DNA from: Ottowia flava
GTDB lineage: Bacteria; Pseudomonadota; Gammaproteobacteria; Burkholderiales; Burkholderiaceae_C
Reading direction: 5' to 3'
Assembly: GCF_042680565.1 (NCBI RefSeq)
Contig: NZ_JBHUEJ010000036.1
Span: 186,001 to 250,000, forward strand
DNA length: 64,000 nt
The first letter of the stretch is position 1; each line of letters opens with the position of its first letter. The notes below the pieces were generated by a model that was given only the letters and a program-made list of their open reading frames with translations, was not told where the DNA came from and made no database searches. A program made the position numbers and the translations under genes. Positions 7,965 to 19,357 of the stretch are shown here, piece after piece.

Positions 7965-8043
7965 ATGATCCGCGCTGCCCTGCGCTTGTGGAAAGAGTCC
8001 GCGCCCGCCCGAGCCGGCGCCCGCCGACAAGGCAGCGCGATGA
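7965..8043 (+). pseudogene. possible remnant of azlC (internal deletion)
   Basis: ATG at 7965 opens a frame with RLWKESAPARAG, similar to AzlC starts, while another frame ends with PEPAPADKAAR and a TGA that overlaps the azlD ATG as ATGA, as an azlC end normally would. Between the two frames lies a direct repeat GCGCCCGCC (8001-8009 and 8017-8025), the expected scar of a deletion. The remnant is too short to be certain. Confidence 0.3.
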
Positions 8044-8332
8044 CGGACGCCATCCAGTCCGGCAACGCCCTGTGGCTCTGGCTGCTGCTGGCCTGCGCCG
8101 CCTACGCCACCAAACTGACCGGCTACCTGATGCCCGCCGGCTGGTTGCGCAGCGCGCGCATGACCGGCGCCTTGACCGTCGCGCTGCTGGCGGCCTTGAC
8201 CGCGTTGGACGCTGTCTCCAACGGCCAGCAACTGGCGCTGGACGCGCGCCTGCCGTTCTTGCGGTGCCGGTGCCGGTGCCGGTGCTGGGCGCGGGCGCGG
8301 CGGCGCTGGTGCGCGCCCTGGCCTGGGGGTGA
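8040..8332 (+). pseudogene. azlD-like branched-chain amino acid transport subunit, frameshifted
   Basis: The frame from ATG 8040 has the small AzlD membrane protein pattern (YATKLTGYLMPAGWL, then GALTVALLAALTAL and GQQLALDAR). After about residue 72 it turns into an arginine/cysteine run, whereas another frame continues as the expected C-terminal helix VLGAGAAALVRAL to a stop at 8330-8332. One base is missing and a block of about 15 residues normally found after LDAR is absent. Four GGTGCC-like hexamers (8263-8286) mark the site. AzlCD exports branched-chain amino acids; with azlC also decayed the pair is likely inactive. Confidence 0.55.
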
Positions 8333-8351
8333 GCGACCGCGGCGCCTATTT

Positions 8352-8633
8352 TTATTCGACCGCCGGATGATCGCGCCGGAACAGCGCCCATTCGTCCATC
8401 ACCCTGCCATCGGGCAGCGTGCACAGGCCGCTCTCGTTGCCAACTGCGTCTTTCTGGATGCGCAGTTGGCCGCCTTGTTGAACGCAGTAGGTGGACGCCG
8501 GGTTGGCCATTTGCACCGCGGCGTTGGGCGACGCGCTGGAGCCGACACGCAGGCCGCAGCCGATGAGGACGAGCGGGGCGGTGAGGGCGGCGACTCGGGT
8601 GGCCGCGCGGGCGCTGGTGATCAAACTGTGCAT
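8352..8633 (-). CDS. small DUF333-type lipoprotein
   Basis: 93 residues from ATG 8633. A signal segment ends in the lipobox LIGC, so it should be lipid-anchored. The C-terminal half has the DUF333 pattern: NPASTYCVQQGG, then GLCTLPDGRVMDEWALFRRD, with two cysteines. These proteins are small, often paired with hemolysin- or HslJ-like genes, and of unknown function. A longer frame to 8771 exists but would put 46 residues before the signal peptide and run through a dispersed repeat, so it is less likely. Confidence 0.75.
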   Translation of the reverse strand: MHSLITSARAATRVAALTAPLVLIGCGLRVGSSASPNAAVQMANPASTYCVQQGGQLRIQKDAVGNESGLCTLPDGRVMDEWALFRRDHPAVE

Positions 8634-8710
8634 AGCAAGAAACGGCGTGTCGCCGGCGCGAACAAGGGCAGAAGATAAGGCTGCTGAGCGAAGCATGAGC
8701 TCCAATTTAC

Positions 8711-8763
8711 AATCTTTTTCATAGCTGCCTGCGCCGATTGCTGTAGGGCTGACGCGCATTTGG
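8711..8763 (+). repeat. dispersed 60-bp repeat copy
   Basis: Core ATAGCTGCCTGCGCC and CTGTAGGGCTG are intact. It lies between the DUF333 lipoprotein gene and the end of the TetR gene. Confidence 0.8.
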
Positions 8764-8767
8764 GATC

Positions 8768-9442
8768 TCAATCAAGATTGCGCCAAGACGCGGCGCCCTG
8801 CCCCACAACGCTGGCGAGCAGAGCGCGCATTGCTGCCATGTAAGGCGCGGCCAGGGCGCCCTCGGCGATGGCCAGCGCGGCACGGTCAAAGGCGGCGGAC
8901 AGGAGTTCTGCCAGCACACGCAGCTGGACCTCCTCGCTGACGCTACCAGGGGTCCTGGGCGCCACCGCCGAGTCGGGAGCAGCCTCCAGCGCCGCCCGCA
9001 GGCCAACCAGCAGTTCTGCCACGCCGGCGCGGTCGCTGAGCGCGCGCAGGCGCTCGGGCGAGAGCACTGCGGGCGCATCCAGCAGCAGCAGGCGCGCGCG
9101 GCCGTGCTGCGCCATGGCGGCGAAGTAGCGCTCGGCGCCGTCGGCCAGCGCCTGCAGAGGCGTGGCGCCTGTGCCGCCGGCCTGGGCGATCTCGGCGGCG
9201 ACCTCGTCCGCCGCCTGGCCGGCGGCGGCGTACAGCAAGTCCGCCTTGTCCGCGTAGTGGTGGTAGAGCGCGCCGCGCGTCACCTGCGCAGCGGCGGCGA
9301 TGTCGGGTGTGCTGGTGCCGGCGTAGCCCTTGTCCACGAACAATGCGCGCGCCGCGGCGATCAGCGCGGCCTGGGTGGCTTCGGTGCGCTCGGCGTTGGC
9401 GCGGCGTTCAGAGCGTTTCGCGGGCTCGGGTTTTCGTTGCAT
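8768..9442 (-). CDS. TetR/AcrR-family transcriptional regulator
   Basis: 224 residues. Residues about 20-70 form the TetR helix-turn-helix: AALIAAARALFVDKGY, then TSTPDIAAAAQVTRGALYHHYADK. The rest is a helical ligand-binding domain with no recognisable specificity. It is transcribed away from the glyoxalase-like gene, and two near-identical palindromes lie in the 71-bp gap, one of them overlapping its own start codon. It therefore probably represses both itself and the glyoxalase gene; the inducer is unknown. Confidence 0.92.
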   Translation of the reverse strand: MQRKPEPAKRSERRANAERTEATQAALIAAARALFVDKGYAGTSTPDIAAAAQVTRGALYHHYADKADLLYAAAGQAADEVAAEIAQAGGTGATPLQALADGAERYFAAMAQHGRARLLLLDAPAVLSPERLRALSDRAGVAELLVGLRAALEAAPDSAVAPRTPGSVSEEVQLRVLAELLSAAFDRAALAIAEGALAAPYMAAMRALLASVVGQGAASWRNLD

Positions 9443-9492
9443 ACATTCAGCCTGTATGTTTTAATTTACGTACATTCAGATTGTATGTTTTA
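9442..9492. promoter_or_regulatory. tandem operator for the TetR regulator
   Basis: TACATTCAG-CC-TGTATGTTTTA (9442-9463) and TACATTCAG-AT-TGTATGTTTTA (9471-9492) repeat with 29-bp spacing; each is an imperfect palindrome. They span the divergent promoter region, one covering the TetR start and the other ending 21 bp before the glyoxalase start. Confidence 0.75.
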
Positions 9493-9513
9493 TCGATTTC
9501 TCAGGAGACACCG

Positions 9514-9936
9514 ATGCGCTGCACCCAGTTCTACCCCGTGCTGATGACCGACGACGTGGCCCGCGCCGCGCACTTTTACACGCGCCACCTGCGCTTTCAG
9601 CCGCTGTTTGAAAGCGACTGGTACGTGCACCTGCAGTCGAGCGAGGATGAATCCGTCAACCTGGCGGTGCTGCTGCGCGGGCACGCAACGATTCCTGCGC
9701 CGCGGCGCCACGCGGTCACCGGCGGCCTGCTGCTGAACTTCGAGGTGGCCGACGTCGACGCCGAGTACGCCCGCGCGTGCGCTCAGGGCCTGCCGATCCT
9801 GCTGCCGCTGCGCGACGAGGATTTCGGCCAGCGCCACTTCATCACCCAGGACCCGGACGGCGTGATGATCGACGTGATCACGCCGATTCAGCCCACCGCG
9901 GCGTTCCAGGCACAGTACGCGGACGCTTCTAATTAG
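9514..9936 (+). CDS. glyoxalase/VOC superfamily protein
   Basis: 140 residues with one vicinal-oxygen-chelate unit pair: an N-terminal strand and helix (QFYPVLMTDDVARAAHFYTRHL) and a C-terminal half with FITQDPDGVMIDVI, the usual end that holds a metal-binding acid. Relatives include bleomycin-resistance-like and lyase enzymes. The ATG is at 9514 after TCAGGAG; a longer frame beginning upstream would cross the operators. Control by the divergent TetR is likely, suggesting a response to a small reactive or toxic compound. The stop codon falls in the following repeat. Confidence 0.85.
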   Translation: MRCTQFYPVLMTDDVARAAHFYTRHLRFQPLFESDWYVHLQSSEDESVNLAVLLRGHATIPAPRRHAVTGGLLLNFEVADVDAEYARACAQGLPILLPLRDEDFGQRHFITQDPDGVMIDVITPIQPTAAFQAQYADASN

Positions 9937-9987
9937 ATAGCTGCCTGCGCTGGTGCCTGTAGGCCCGCAGCCTCATTCGGCCTTAAA
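9928..9987 (+). repeat. dispersed 60-bp repeat overlapping the VOC gene stop codon
   Basis: Reads AATTAGATAGCTGCCTGCGCT then TGTAGGCC and CGGCCTTAAA. The TAG stop (9934-9936) of the VOC gene is part of the repeat. Confidence 0.8.
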
Positions 9988-10033
9988 TCTGCTGGGTGAC
10001 TAAGGCCACGCAGGCCGATGCAGCCCCGCGCGT

Positions 10034-11452
10034 TCAGAACGGCAACTTGCCCCCGCCCGTGCCGCCCATGCCCGGCGGCAGGGGCGGCATGCCTCCGCCG
10101 CCCATCAGGCCTTTCATGCCGCCCAGGCGCTTCATCATCTTCATCAGGCCGCCGCCCTTCATCTGCTTCATCATCCCCTGCATCTGCTCGAATTCCTTGA
10201 GCAGGCGGTTGACCTCCTGCACGTGCACGCCAGCGCCGGCGGCGATGCGGCGCTTGCGGCTGGCCTTCAGCAACTCGGGCTTCTTGCGCTCTTGCGCCGT
10301 CATGCTGTTGATGATGCCTTCCTTGCGGCGGATGTCCTTTTCGGCGCGGGTCAGGTCGGCGTCGGTGGCCTTGTTGGCGATCTGCGTGGGCAGCTTGTCC
10401 ATCAGGCTGCCGAGGCCGCCCATCTGCTTCATCTGCTGCAGCTGACCCAGAAAGTCCTGCAAATCAAACCCGCTGCCGCTTTTGACCTTGTCCGCCAGCT
10501 TCTTGGCCGCCTCAATGTCGACGTTGGCGGTGACCTGCTCGACCAGCGCCACCACGTCGCCCATGCCCAGGATGCGCCCGGCGTGGCGTTCAGCGTCGAA
10601 CACCTCCAGCCCATCGATCTTTTCGCTAACGCCGGCGAACTTGATCGGTGCGCCCGTCACCTGCCGCACCGACAGCGCCGCGCCGCCGCGCGAATCGCCG
10701 TCCATCTTGGTCAGCACAATGCCCGTCAGCGGCAGCGCGTCCTTGAAGGCTTTGGCGGTGTTGGCCGCGTCCTGGCCCTGCATGGCGTCGACCACGAACA
10801 GGGTTTCGACCGGGTTCAGCGCGCCGTGCAGGGTCTTGATCTCCTGCATCAGCGCTTCGTCAATCGCCAGGCGGCCGGCCGTGTCGACGATCAGCACGTC
10901 GTAGAAGTGCGTCTTGGCGTGCGTGAGCGCGGCGCGGGCGATGTCGAGCGGCTTTTGGTCGGGCGTGGAAGGGAACCAGTCGGCGCCGGCCTGTCCGGTG
11001 ACGGTCTTGAGCTGTTCGATGGCGGCGGGGCGGTACACGTCGCCCGACACCGTCAGCACCTTCTTCTTGCGCTTTTGCACCAGGTGGCGCGCCAGCTTGG
11101 CGGTGGTGGTCGTTTTGCCCGAACCCTGCAGGCCAGCCATCAGGATGATGGCGGGCGGTTGGGCGGCCAGGTTCAGGTCGCTGATGCCCTCGCCCATGGT
11201 GGCGGCGAGCTCGCGGTTGACGATGCCGACCAGCGCCTGCCCGGGCTTCAGGCTGCCCAGCACTTCCTGGCCCAGCGCCTTGTCCTTGACGCGGGCGATG
11301 AAGTCGCGCACCACGGGCAGGGCGACGTCGGCTTCGAGCAGCGCCATGCGCACTTCGCGCAGCATGTCCTGCACGTTGGCTTCGGTGATCCGGGCCTGGC
11401 CGGAAATCTTCTTGACCAGGCTGGAGAGTTTGTCGGTAAGGGCAGTGGCCAT
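10034..11452 (-). CDS. ffh: signal recognition particle protein (GTPase, 54 kDa homologue)
   Basis: Binds 4.5S RNA and hydrophobic signal sequences and hands ribosomes to FtsY at the membrane. 472 residues, normal length: helical N domain, then the G domain with GLQGSGKTTTTAKLA (P loop), DTAGRLAIDE and TKMDGDSRGGAAL, and a methionine-rich M domain (RKEGIINSM, EFEQMQGMMKQMKGGG) ending in a glycine/methionine tail. ATG 11452 was chosen; an ATG two codons earlier (11458) is equally possible. It is divergent from the CcsA-like gene. Confidence 0.97.
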   Translation of the reverse strand: MATALTDKLSSLVKKISGQARITEANVQDMLREVRMALLEADVALPVVRDFIARVKDKALGQEVLGSLKPGQALVGIVNRELAATMGEGISDLNLAAQPPAIILMAGLQGSGKTTTTAKLARHLVQKRKKKVLTVSGDVYRPAAIEQLKTVTGQAGADWFPSTPDQKPLDIARAALTHAKTHFYDVLIVDTAGRLAIDEALMQEIKTLHGALNPVETLFVVDAMQGQDAANTAKAFKDALPLTGIVLTKMDGDSRGGAALSVRQVTGAPIKFAGVSEKIDGLEVFDAERHAGRILGMGDVVALVEQVTANVDIEAAKKLADKVKSGSGFDLQDFLGQLQQMKQMGGLGSLMDKLPTQIANKATDADLTRAEKDIRRKEGIINSMTAQERKKPELLKASRKRRIAAGAGVHVQEVNRLLKEFEQMQGMMKQMKGGGLMKMMKRLGGMKGLMGGGGMPPLPPGMGGTGGGKLPF

Positions 11453-11548
11453 GAGCAAAACGCAGCTTGCGGTCGCAGTGCGTGGAAAAAGCCGGATGAA
11501 GGCGGTGCGTGCCCTCGGAAGCGAGGGCCAAACCGCTAAACTTTGCCC

Positions 11549-12358
11549 ATGATTCTAGCCAGCGCCTCCCCCCTCGGCCTGCTGCTCAGCGCCGCGGCCG
11601 CGCTGGCCTACGCCGTGCCCGCCCTGGGCGCACGCGCCATGGGCGGCGTGGGCGCGCGGCGCGTGCTGCTGCTGGCCTGGCTGTTGCACGGTCTGCTGCT
11701 GGCCTACAACCTGTTGGATGGGCCGCCCCGCTTCGGTTTTGCGCCGGCGCTGTCGATCACCGTGTGGCTGGCGCTGACGGTGTACGCGGTCGAAAGCCAG
11801 CTGTACCCGCAGATGCGTGCACGCTGGGCCCTGGCCGGCTTTGGCGCCGTGGCCGTCGTCCTGGCGCTGCTGTTTCCGGGCACCGCACTGCCGCACACCT
11901 CGTCGCCCCTGCTGCCGCTGCACTGGGCGCTGGGCATCGCGGCCTATGGCATGTTCGCCGCCGCTGTCGCCCATGGCTGGCTGATGACGCGCGCCGAACA
12001 CCAGATGCGCGCCGCGTCGCAGGCGGTGGAAGGCGGCGTGCCGCTGCTGACGCTGGAGCGGCTGATGTTCCGCTTCGTCGGCGCCGGCTTCGTGCTGCTG
12101 ACGCTGACGCTGATCGCGGGCACCTTCTTCGGCGAGCAGCTGTACGGCGCCAGCCATGTCGGTTGGCGTTGGGACCACAAGCGCATCTTCACGGTGCTGT
12201 CGTGGATCACCTTCGCCGTGCTGCTGATCGGCCGCTGGCGCCTGGGCTGGCGTGGGCGGCGCGCGGTGCGCGTGCTGTATGCGGGGGCGGCGCTGCTGCT
12301 GTTTGGCTACGTCGGCTCGCGCTTCGTGCTGGAAGTGCTGCTGGGGCGCGTGGCATGA
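11549..12358 (+). CDS. CcsA/YpjD-like inner-membrane protein
   Basis: 269 residues, about eight hydrophobic segments. The C-terminal part matches the cytochrome c assembly (CcsA/ResC) family, with a WRWDHKR loop and histidines (HWALGIAAYG, HGWL) that in relatives bind haem. In betaproteobacteria this YpjD-like gene usually stands beside ffh, as here, and its exact role is unsettled. The ATG at 11549 is preferred to an in-frame TTG at 11543. Its stop overlaps the next start (ATGA), so the two are coupled. Confidence 0.85.
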   Translation: MILASASPLGLLLSAAAALAYAVPALGARAMGGVGARRVLLLAWLLHGLLLAYNLLDGPPRFGFAPALSITVWLALTVYAVESQLYPQMRARWALAGFGAVAVVLALLFPGTALPHTSSPLLPLHWALGIAAYGMFAAAVAHGWLMTRAEHQMRAASQAVEGGVPLLTLERLMFRFVGAGFVLLTLTLIAGTFFGEQLYGASHVGWRWDHKRIFTVLSWITFAVLLIGRWRLGWRGRRAVRVLYAGAALLLFGYVGSRFVLEVLLGRVA

Positions 12359-12582
12359 AGCTGCTGATCGTTTTGCTGGCGGTGGCGGCCGGTGTCTGGC
12401 TGTGGCAGCGGGGCCGCGCCCGTGCCCTGCGCAATGCCGCCACGCCGCGCCGGCAGGTCAAGGCCCTGCCGATGGTGCGCTGCGCCCACTGCGGCACCCA
12501 CGTGCCGGGCAACGAAGCGGTGGTGGGACAGCACGGCAGTTACTGCTCCCCCTTGCACCGCCGCGAGAGCGAAGGCGCATGA
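12355..12582 (+). CDS. PP0621-like small membrane-anchored zinc-ribbon protein
   Basis: 75 residues. One N-terminal transmembrane helix (LLIVLLAVAAGVWLW) is followed by a basic stretch and a short metal-binding knuckle CAHCGTHVPGNE with a later YCSPLHRR, giving Cys-x2-Cys and Cys/His ligands. It overlaps the CcsA-like gene and pilS by four bases each (ATGA), so all three are in one operon. Function unknown; its constant place ahead of pilS in related genomes suggests co-regulation rather than a proven role in pili. Confidence 0.8.
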   Translation: MKLLIVLLAVAAGVWLWQRGRARALRNAATPRRQVKALPMVRCAHCGTHVPGNEAVVGQHGSYCSPLHRRESEGA

Positions 12583-14318
12583 ACGCCCTGGGGCGTTTCG
12601 GCGCGACCGCGCCACCGACTATGGTGCCTGGTGCGGACCCGCGCCGCCTGGGCGATGCCGAACTGCCGGGATTCACCCGACTGTGGACGGCCTTCATGTC
12701 CGCCCGAATCCTGATGGCGGTGGTTATCCTCGGCATGCACCTGACGGTGCACATCTGGGGTCGCCCATTACCGCAGTGGGTGCTTGTCGCCTGCGTGGCC
12801 TACCTTGTGCTCACCATCCTGGTGCGCACCGTCGCCCACCCCCAGGGCCCAGGACGTCCATTCGACGCGCAGTGGCTCTACACGGTCGGCGCGGACCTGC
12901 TGTTCTTCGTCGCCCTGCAGTCGCTGCAGAGCGTCGGGGTCAACTACACTCCGCTGCTGGCCTTGCCGGTGCTGATGAGCGCCATCATGGGCACGCGCGC
13001 GCTGGCCCTGGGCACAGCCGCCCTCGTCACCTTGGCCCTGCTGGGCCAGGTGGTCTGGAGCGCCGACCTTGACCGCTGGGGCAGCACCACCGACATGGCA
13101 CAGGCGGGGCTTACCGGGGGAGGCCTGCTGATCCTGGCTCTGCTGACCAACCAGTTGGCCATGCGCCTCGCACGGGAGGAAGGTTCGGCCAGGCGCAACC
13201 GGATTGAGGCCCAGGTCCAGTCGCTCGTCAACGGGATGGTGATCGACGCCATGGACGATGGCGTGCTGGTGGTCGATACCGATTACCTGGTGCGCACGGC
13301 CAACCCGGCAGCGCGGTTGATGCTGGGGTCCGACCGGGAAGTCACGCCCGACCAGTTCGTGCTGGACGACAACCCGGCCTGGGTCCAGTTGGTCCACATT
13401 GCCCGTGAGACCTTCGAGGACGAACCCATCGACGGCATCGAGATCACCCTGCACCACGAAGACCGCCATAGCAGTCGCCTGCAGGTGCGCACCCAGCGCA
13501 CGCCCACGGTGGGCGACAGTGGCCGCTGCCTCTGCGTGATGTTTCTGCAGGACCTGCGCGAGATGGAGGCCCAGCTGCGCACCGAGAAACTGGCGGCGAT
13601 GGGACGCATGTCCGCCGCCGTGGCCCACGAGATCCGCAACCCTCTGGCCGCCATCAGCCAGGCCAACGCACTGCTCGAAGAAGACCTCAGCGCGCCAGGC
13701 CAGTTGCGGCTGACCGCCATGGTGCGTCAGAACGCCGACCGGCTCGGCCACATCGTCGACGACGTGCTGGACATCGTGCGTGCGCAGGGCCAGTCAGAGC
13801 CTTTCGCTGACCATGCGCTGGACCTCGACGCCGCGGTGGCAGGCTTTTGCGCGGAATGGGCTGCACAGCACGGCGCTGGCTCGCGGCTTCAGGTGCACCT
13901 GGGGCTGCCGGAGGGCGATGTGGCGGTGCAGTTCGCGCCAGAACACCTGCGTCGGATCCTGGTGAACCTGCTCGACAACGCTGCGCGGTATGCCACGCGG
14001 CGCGAAGCGGCCATTCAGGTGTCCACCCAGGCGATTCGCCACGGCCCCGTGCTGCTGATGGTGTGGAGTGACGGCGCGCCGCTGGAGCCAAGCGTGCGGC
14101 GCCATCTGTTCGAGCCATTCTTCTCCTCGGAGAGTCGCTCCAGCGGTCTGGGCCTTTTTATCTGCCGTGAACTGTGCGAGCGCCATGGCGCGAACATGGG
14201 CTACGAGCGGACGGAACGCATCCAGCGAGGCTCGCCAGTGGCCGGCAACGAGTTTTTCGTGAGCTTTCGGCGTGCACCCGGCGCTTACACGACGACTTTC
14301 ATGGACCCCGCTGTTTGA
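12579..14318 (+). CDS. pilS: PilS sensor histidine kinase
   Basis: Inner-membrane kinase of the PilS-PilR system that controls type IV pilin transcription. 579 residues: about six N-terminal transmembrane helices (residues 35-195), a PAS-like region (VLVVDTDYLVRTANPAA), the phosphoacceptor in AVAHEIRNPLAAI (H350), and an ATP-binding domain with LLDNAARYA (N box) and SGLGLFICREL (G2 box). The ATG overlaps the preceding stop, and pilR begins one base after the stop. No pilin gene is in the window. Confidence 0.95.
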   Translation: MNALGRFGATAPPTMVPGADPRRLGDAELPGFTRLWTAFMSARILMAVVILGMHLTVHIWGRPLPQWVLVACVAYLVLTILVRTVAHPQGPGRPFDAQWLYTVGADLLFFVALQSLQSVGVNYTPLLALPVLMSAIMGTRALALGTAALVTLALLGQVVWSADLDRWGSTTDMAQAGLTGGGLLILALLTNQLAMRLAREEGSARRNRIEAQVQSLVNGMVIDAMDDGVLVVDTDYLVRTANPAARLMLGSDREVTPDQFVLDDNPAWVQLVHIARETFEDEPIDGIEITLHHEDRHSSRLQVRTQRTPTVGDSGRCLCVMFLQDLREMEAQLRTEKLAAMGRMSAAVAHEIRNPLAAISQANALLEEDLSAPGQLRLTAMVRQNADRLGHIVDDVLDIVRAQGQSEPFADHALDLDAAVAGFCAEWAAQHGAGSRLQVHLGLPEGDVAVQFAPEHLRRILVNLLDNAARYATRREAAIQVSTQAIRHGPVLLMVWSDGAPLEPSVRRHLFEPFFSSESRSSGLGLFICRELCERHGANMGYERTERIQRGSPVAGNEFFVSFRRAPGAYTTTFMDPAV

Positions 14319-14319
14319 C

Positions 14320-15871
<1,552 letters not shown>

Positions 15872-15885
<14 letters not shown>

Positions 15886-16459
15886 AGCGCCCGCCAGCCC
15901 CCTCTGGTCAGGCGGCTGGTACCGCCGCGCGCGCGCCCTGCCCTCGCCCAACTTCGGGCCGCGGCCACCCGCTGCAGCCATCGACCTGGTGGTCGTGCAT
16001 TCGATCAGCCTGCCGCCCGGGCGCTACGGTGGCGACGAGGTGCAGGCGCTATTCACCAACCGATTGGACTGGGACGCGCACCCGTACTTCCAGCAGATCC
16101 GCGGCATGGAAGTTTCGGCCCACTTCTACGTGCGCCGCACCGGGGTGCTGTGGCAGTTCGTCAGCGTCGACGACCGGGCCTGGCACGCGGGCCGCTCCAG
16201 CTTTCGCGGACGCGACAACTGCAACGACTATTCGGTCGGCGTGGAGCTGGAAGGCCTGGAAGGCGAACGCTTCACGGCGCGGCAATACGAGCGCCTGGCA
16301 CGCCTGATCCAGGCGCTGCGCCAGCGCTACCCCATCACCGACATCGCCGGCCACGAACACGTGGCGCCGGGCCGCAAGCACGACCCGGGGCCTGGCTTCG
16401 ACTGGCCGCGCCTGCAGCGGGCGCTGCACTGGGCACCGGCGCACATCGGCCATGCGTGA
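15872..16459 (+). CDS. ampD: 1,6-anhydro-N-acetylmuramyl-L-alanine amidase
   Basis: Cytoplasmic zinc amidase that recycles cell-wall fragments by splitting the anhydromuramyl-peptide bond, thereby also controlling beta-lactamase induction in many species. 195 residues: VVVHSISLPPG supplies the first zinc histidine, SAHFYVRRTG follows, and GHEHVAPGRKHDPGPGFDW holds the second histidine and the aspartate. ATG 15872 lies inside the end of pilR, indicating one transcript. The same pilR-ampD order is typical of Comamonadaceae. Confidence 0.93.
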
Positions 16460-16496
16460 GCGCGATCGACGGTGTCGCTGGGCATGCTATTTACTG

Positions 16497-16558
16497 TTAA
16501 TTCGATAGCTGCTCGCGCAATCCGGTGTAGGGCTGCAGGCCGATTTCATCTGAAATCG
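16497..16558 (+). repeat. dispersed 60-bp repeat, near-consensus copy
   Basis: CGATAGCTGCTCGCGCAAT, GTGTAGGGCTGCAGG and CCGATTTCATCTGAAA in order. It separates the convergent ends of ampD and paaK. Confidence 0.85.
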
Positions 16559-16571
16559 CAAGTCTTACGCC

Positions 16572-17876
<1,305 letters not shown>

Positions 17877-17921
17877 GTGTGTCTCCGTGGGTCGTTCGTG
17901 CTCGTTCGCAGGGTTGGGGGT

Positions 17922-18380
17922 TCAGCTGGCTTGCTCGACAGGCACGACGTTGCCGCTGATCTGCGTGCTCTTGCCGCGGAACAGCGCCACGGTCTGGCCC
18001 TTCTGGTTGGTGACGCGGATGTCGTAGATGCCGTGCCGGCCGGCCAGCGACTGCTCGGTCGCTTCGGCCGTCAGCACGTCGCCCTCGTAGGTCGGGCGCA
18101 GGAACTCGATCGAGCAGCCGTTGGCCACGGTGTTGTGGTTGCGGCTGTTGCAGGCGTAGGCAAAGGTCGAATCCGCCAGCGTGAAGATGAAGCCGCCGTG
18201 GCAGATCTTGTGGCCGTTCAGGTGCAGCGGCTGGACTGCCATCTCCATCACCGCGCGGCCCGGCTCGCACACCAGCAGCTTCATGCCCATGGTCGATTTG
18301 GACGCTTCGTCCTCGGCGTACATGGCTTCACCAACGCGGCGGGCCAGATCCAATTCGCTTGCGTTCTCGGAGGCAGTCAT
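17922..18380 (-). CDS. paaI: phenylacetate-pathway hotdog thioesterase
   Basis: 152-residue acyl-CoA thioesterase of the PaaI family, thought to hydrolyse stalled phenylacetyl-CoA intermediates and free CoA. The hotdog signature is GHKICHGGFIFTLADSTFAYACN, given here in part as HGGFIFTLADSTF, with the catalytic aspartate in LADS. It is 45 bp upstream of paaK on the same strand and presumably co-transcribed. The ATG at 18380 follows TCGGAGGCAG-like context weakly. Confidence 0.92.
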   Translation of the reverse strand: MTASENASELDLARRVGEAMYAEDEASKSTMGMKLLVCEPGRAVMEMAVQPLHLNGHKICHGGFIFTLADSTFAYACNSRNHNTVANGCSIEFLRPTYEGDVLTAEATEQSLAGRHGIYDIRVTNQKGQTVALFRGKSTQISGNVVPVEQAS

Positions 18381-18410
18381 ATGTCTTTGTACATGGAGGT
18401 TGTGGAAAGC

Positions 18411-18520
18411 GCCATCCCACCCAGCGAACGCCCTGCTCGGACCCGCGCCGAGCGCCGGCGTTGTCCCCCTCCCGAAGAGTGAGGGGGAAGGCGCCGCAGG
18501 CGCCTCAGGGGGTGCCCGCC
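18411..18520 (-). repeat. second dispersed repeat family (CCCCCTGAGGCG type), copy 1
   Basis: Read on the minus strand it begins CACCCCCTGAGGCGCC, continues with CCTTCCCCCTCACTC and GGGGGACAACGCCGGCG, and ends with GCAGGGCGTTCGCTGG. The same order of blocks occurs at 29662-29755. It fills the gap between the paaG and paaI genes. Confidence 0.7.
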
Positions 18521-18524
18521 GAAT

Positions 18525-19328
18525 TCATTCGCCCTTGAACTGCGCCGGGCGCTTTTGCAAAAAGGCGGTCACGCCCTCGATGTAGTCGTGCGTAAAACCC
18601 AGGCGCGACTGCACGTCGCGCTCCAGGTCGAGCTGTTCGTCGAGGCTGTGCGTGTGCGCGCCGCGCAGCAGATGGCGTGTGGCGACGAGGGCCTTGGTGG
18701 GCATGGCGGCCAGGCGCTGGGCCATGGCCTTGGCAGCGGCCACCGGGTCGTCCTGCACGTCCCAGATCATGCCCATGGCCTTGGCGTCGGCCGCGCTCAG
18801 CTTGTCGCCCGTCAGCGCCAACGCCATTGCGCGCGCCAGGCCCACGCGCTGGGGCAGCAGCCAGGTGCCGCCCGAATCGGGCACGAGACCGATCTTGCTG
18901 AACGCCTGGATGAAGCTGGCGCCCGGCGCGGCGATGGCGATGTCGCAGGCCATGGCCACCGAAGCACCTGCGCCCGCGGCCACGCCATTGACGGCGCAAA
19001 TGGTCGGCACCCGCACGGCCGTGAGGCGGCGCGTGGTGGGGTTGAAGGCCTGTTCGATGATGGGGCCCGGATCGGCGCGCTGCATGATGTCCGGGCCTTC
19101 GCGGAAGTCGAATTCCGACAGGTCGGCCCCGGCGCAGAAGCCGCGGCCGGCGCCGGTCAGCACAAGCGCGCGGATGGACTTGTTGGCTTCGACCTTGTCG
19201 AGCGCGGCCCACAGATCGCGGTGCATCTGCCGCGTGAAACTGTTGAGCGACGGGGGCCGGTTGAGCGTCAAAACGGCCACCGCGCCGTCTTCCTCGTACA
19301 GAACCGCAGGTTCTTCTTGCTGGGTCAT
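18525..19328 (-). CDS. paaG: enoyl-CoA hydratase/isomerase, PaaG-like
   Basis: 267 residues of the crotonase family. The oxyanion-hole segments are GFCAGADLSEF and CAVNGVAAGAGASVAMACD; a PaaG-type SKIGLVPDSGGTWLLP follows, with aspartate in the position where hydratases such as PaaF have glutamate. PaaG isomerises the ring-epoxide to the oxepin in the phenylacetate pathway. The start at 19328 has AAGGAGA at proper spacing; longer upstream frames cross the operator. It is divergent from paaF. Confidence 0.85.
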   Translation of the reverse strand: MTQQEEPAVLYEEDGAVAVLTLNRPPSLNSFTRQMHRDLWAALDKVEANKSIRALVLTGAGRGFCAGADLSEFDFREGPDIMQRADPGPIIEQAFNPTTRRLTAVRVPTICAVNGVAAGAGASVAMACDIAIAAPGASFIQAFSKIGLVPDSGGTWLLPQRVGLARAMALALTGDKLSAADAKAMGMIWDVQDDPVAAAKAMAQRLAAMPTKALVATRHLLRGAHTHSLDEQLDLERDVQSRLGFTHDYIEGVTAFLQKRPAQFKGE

Positions 19329-19357
19329 CGTTTGTCTCCTTGGCCTGAAATCTACCA

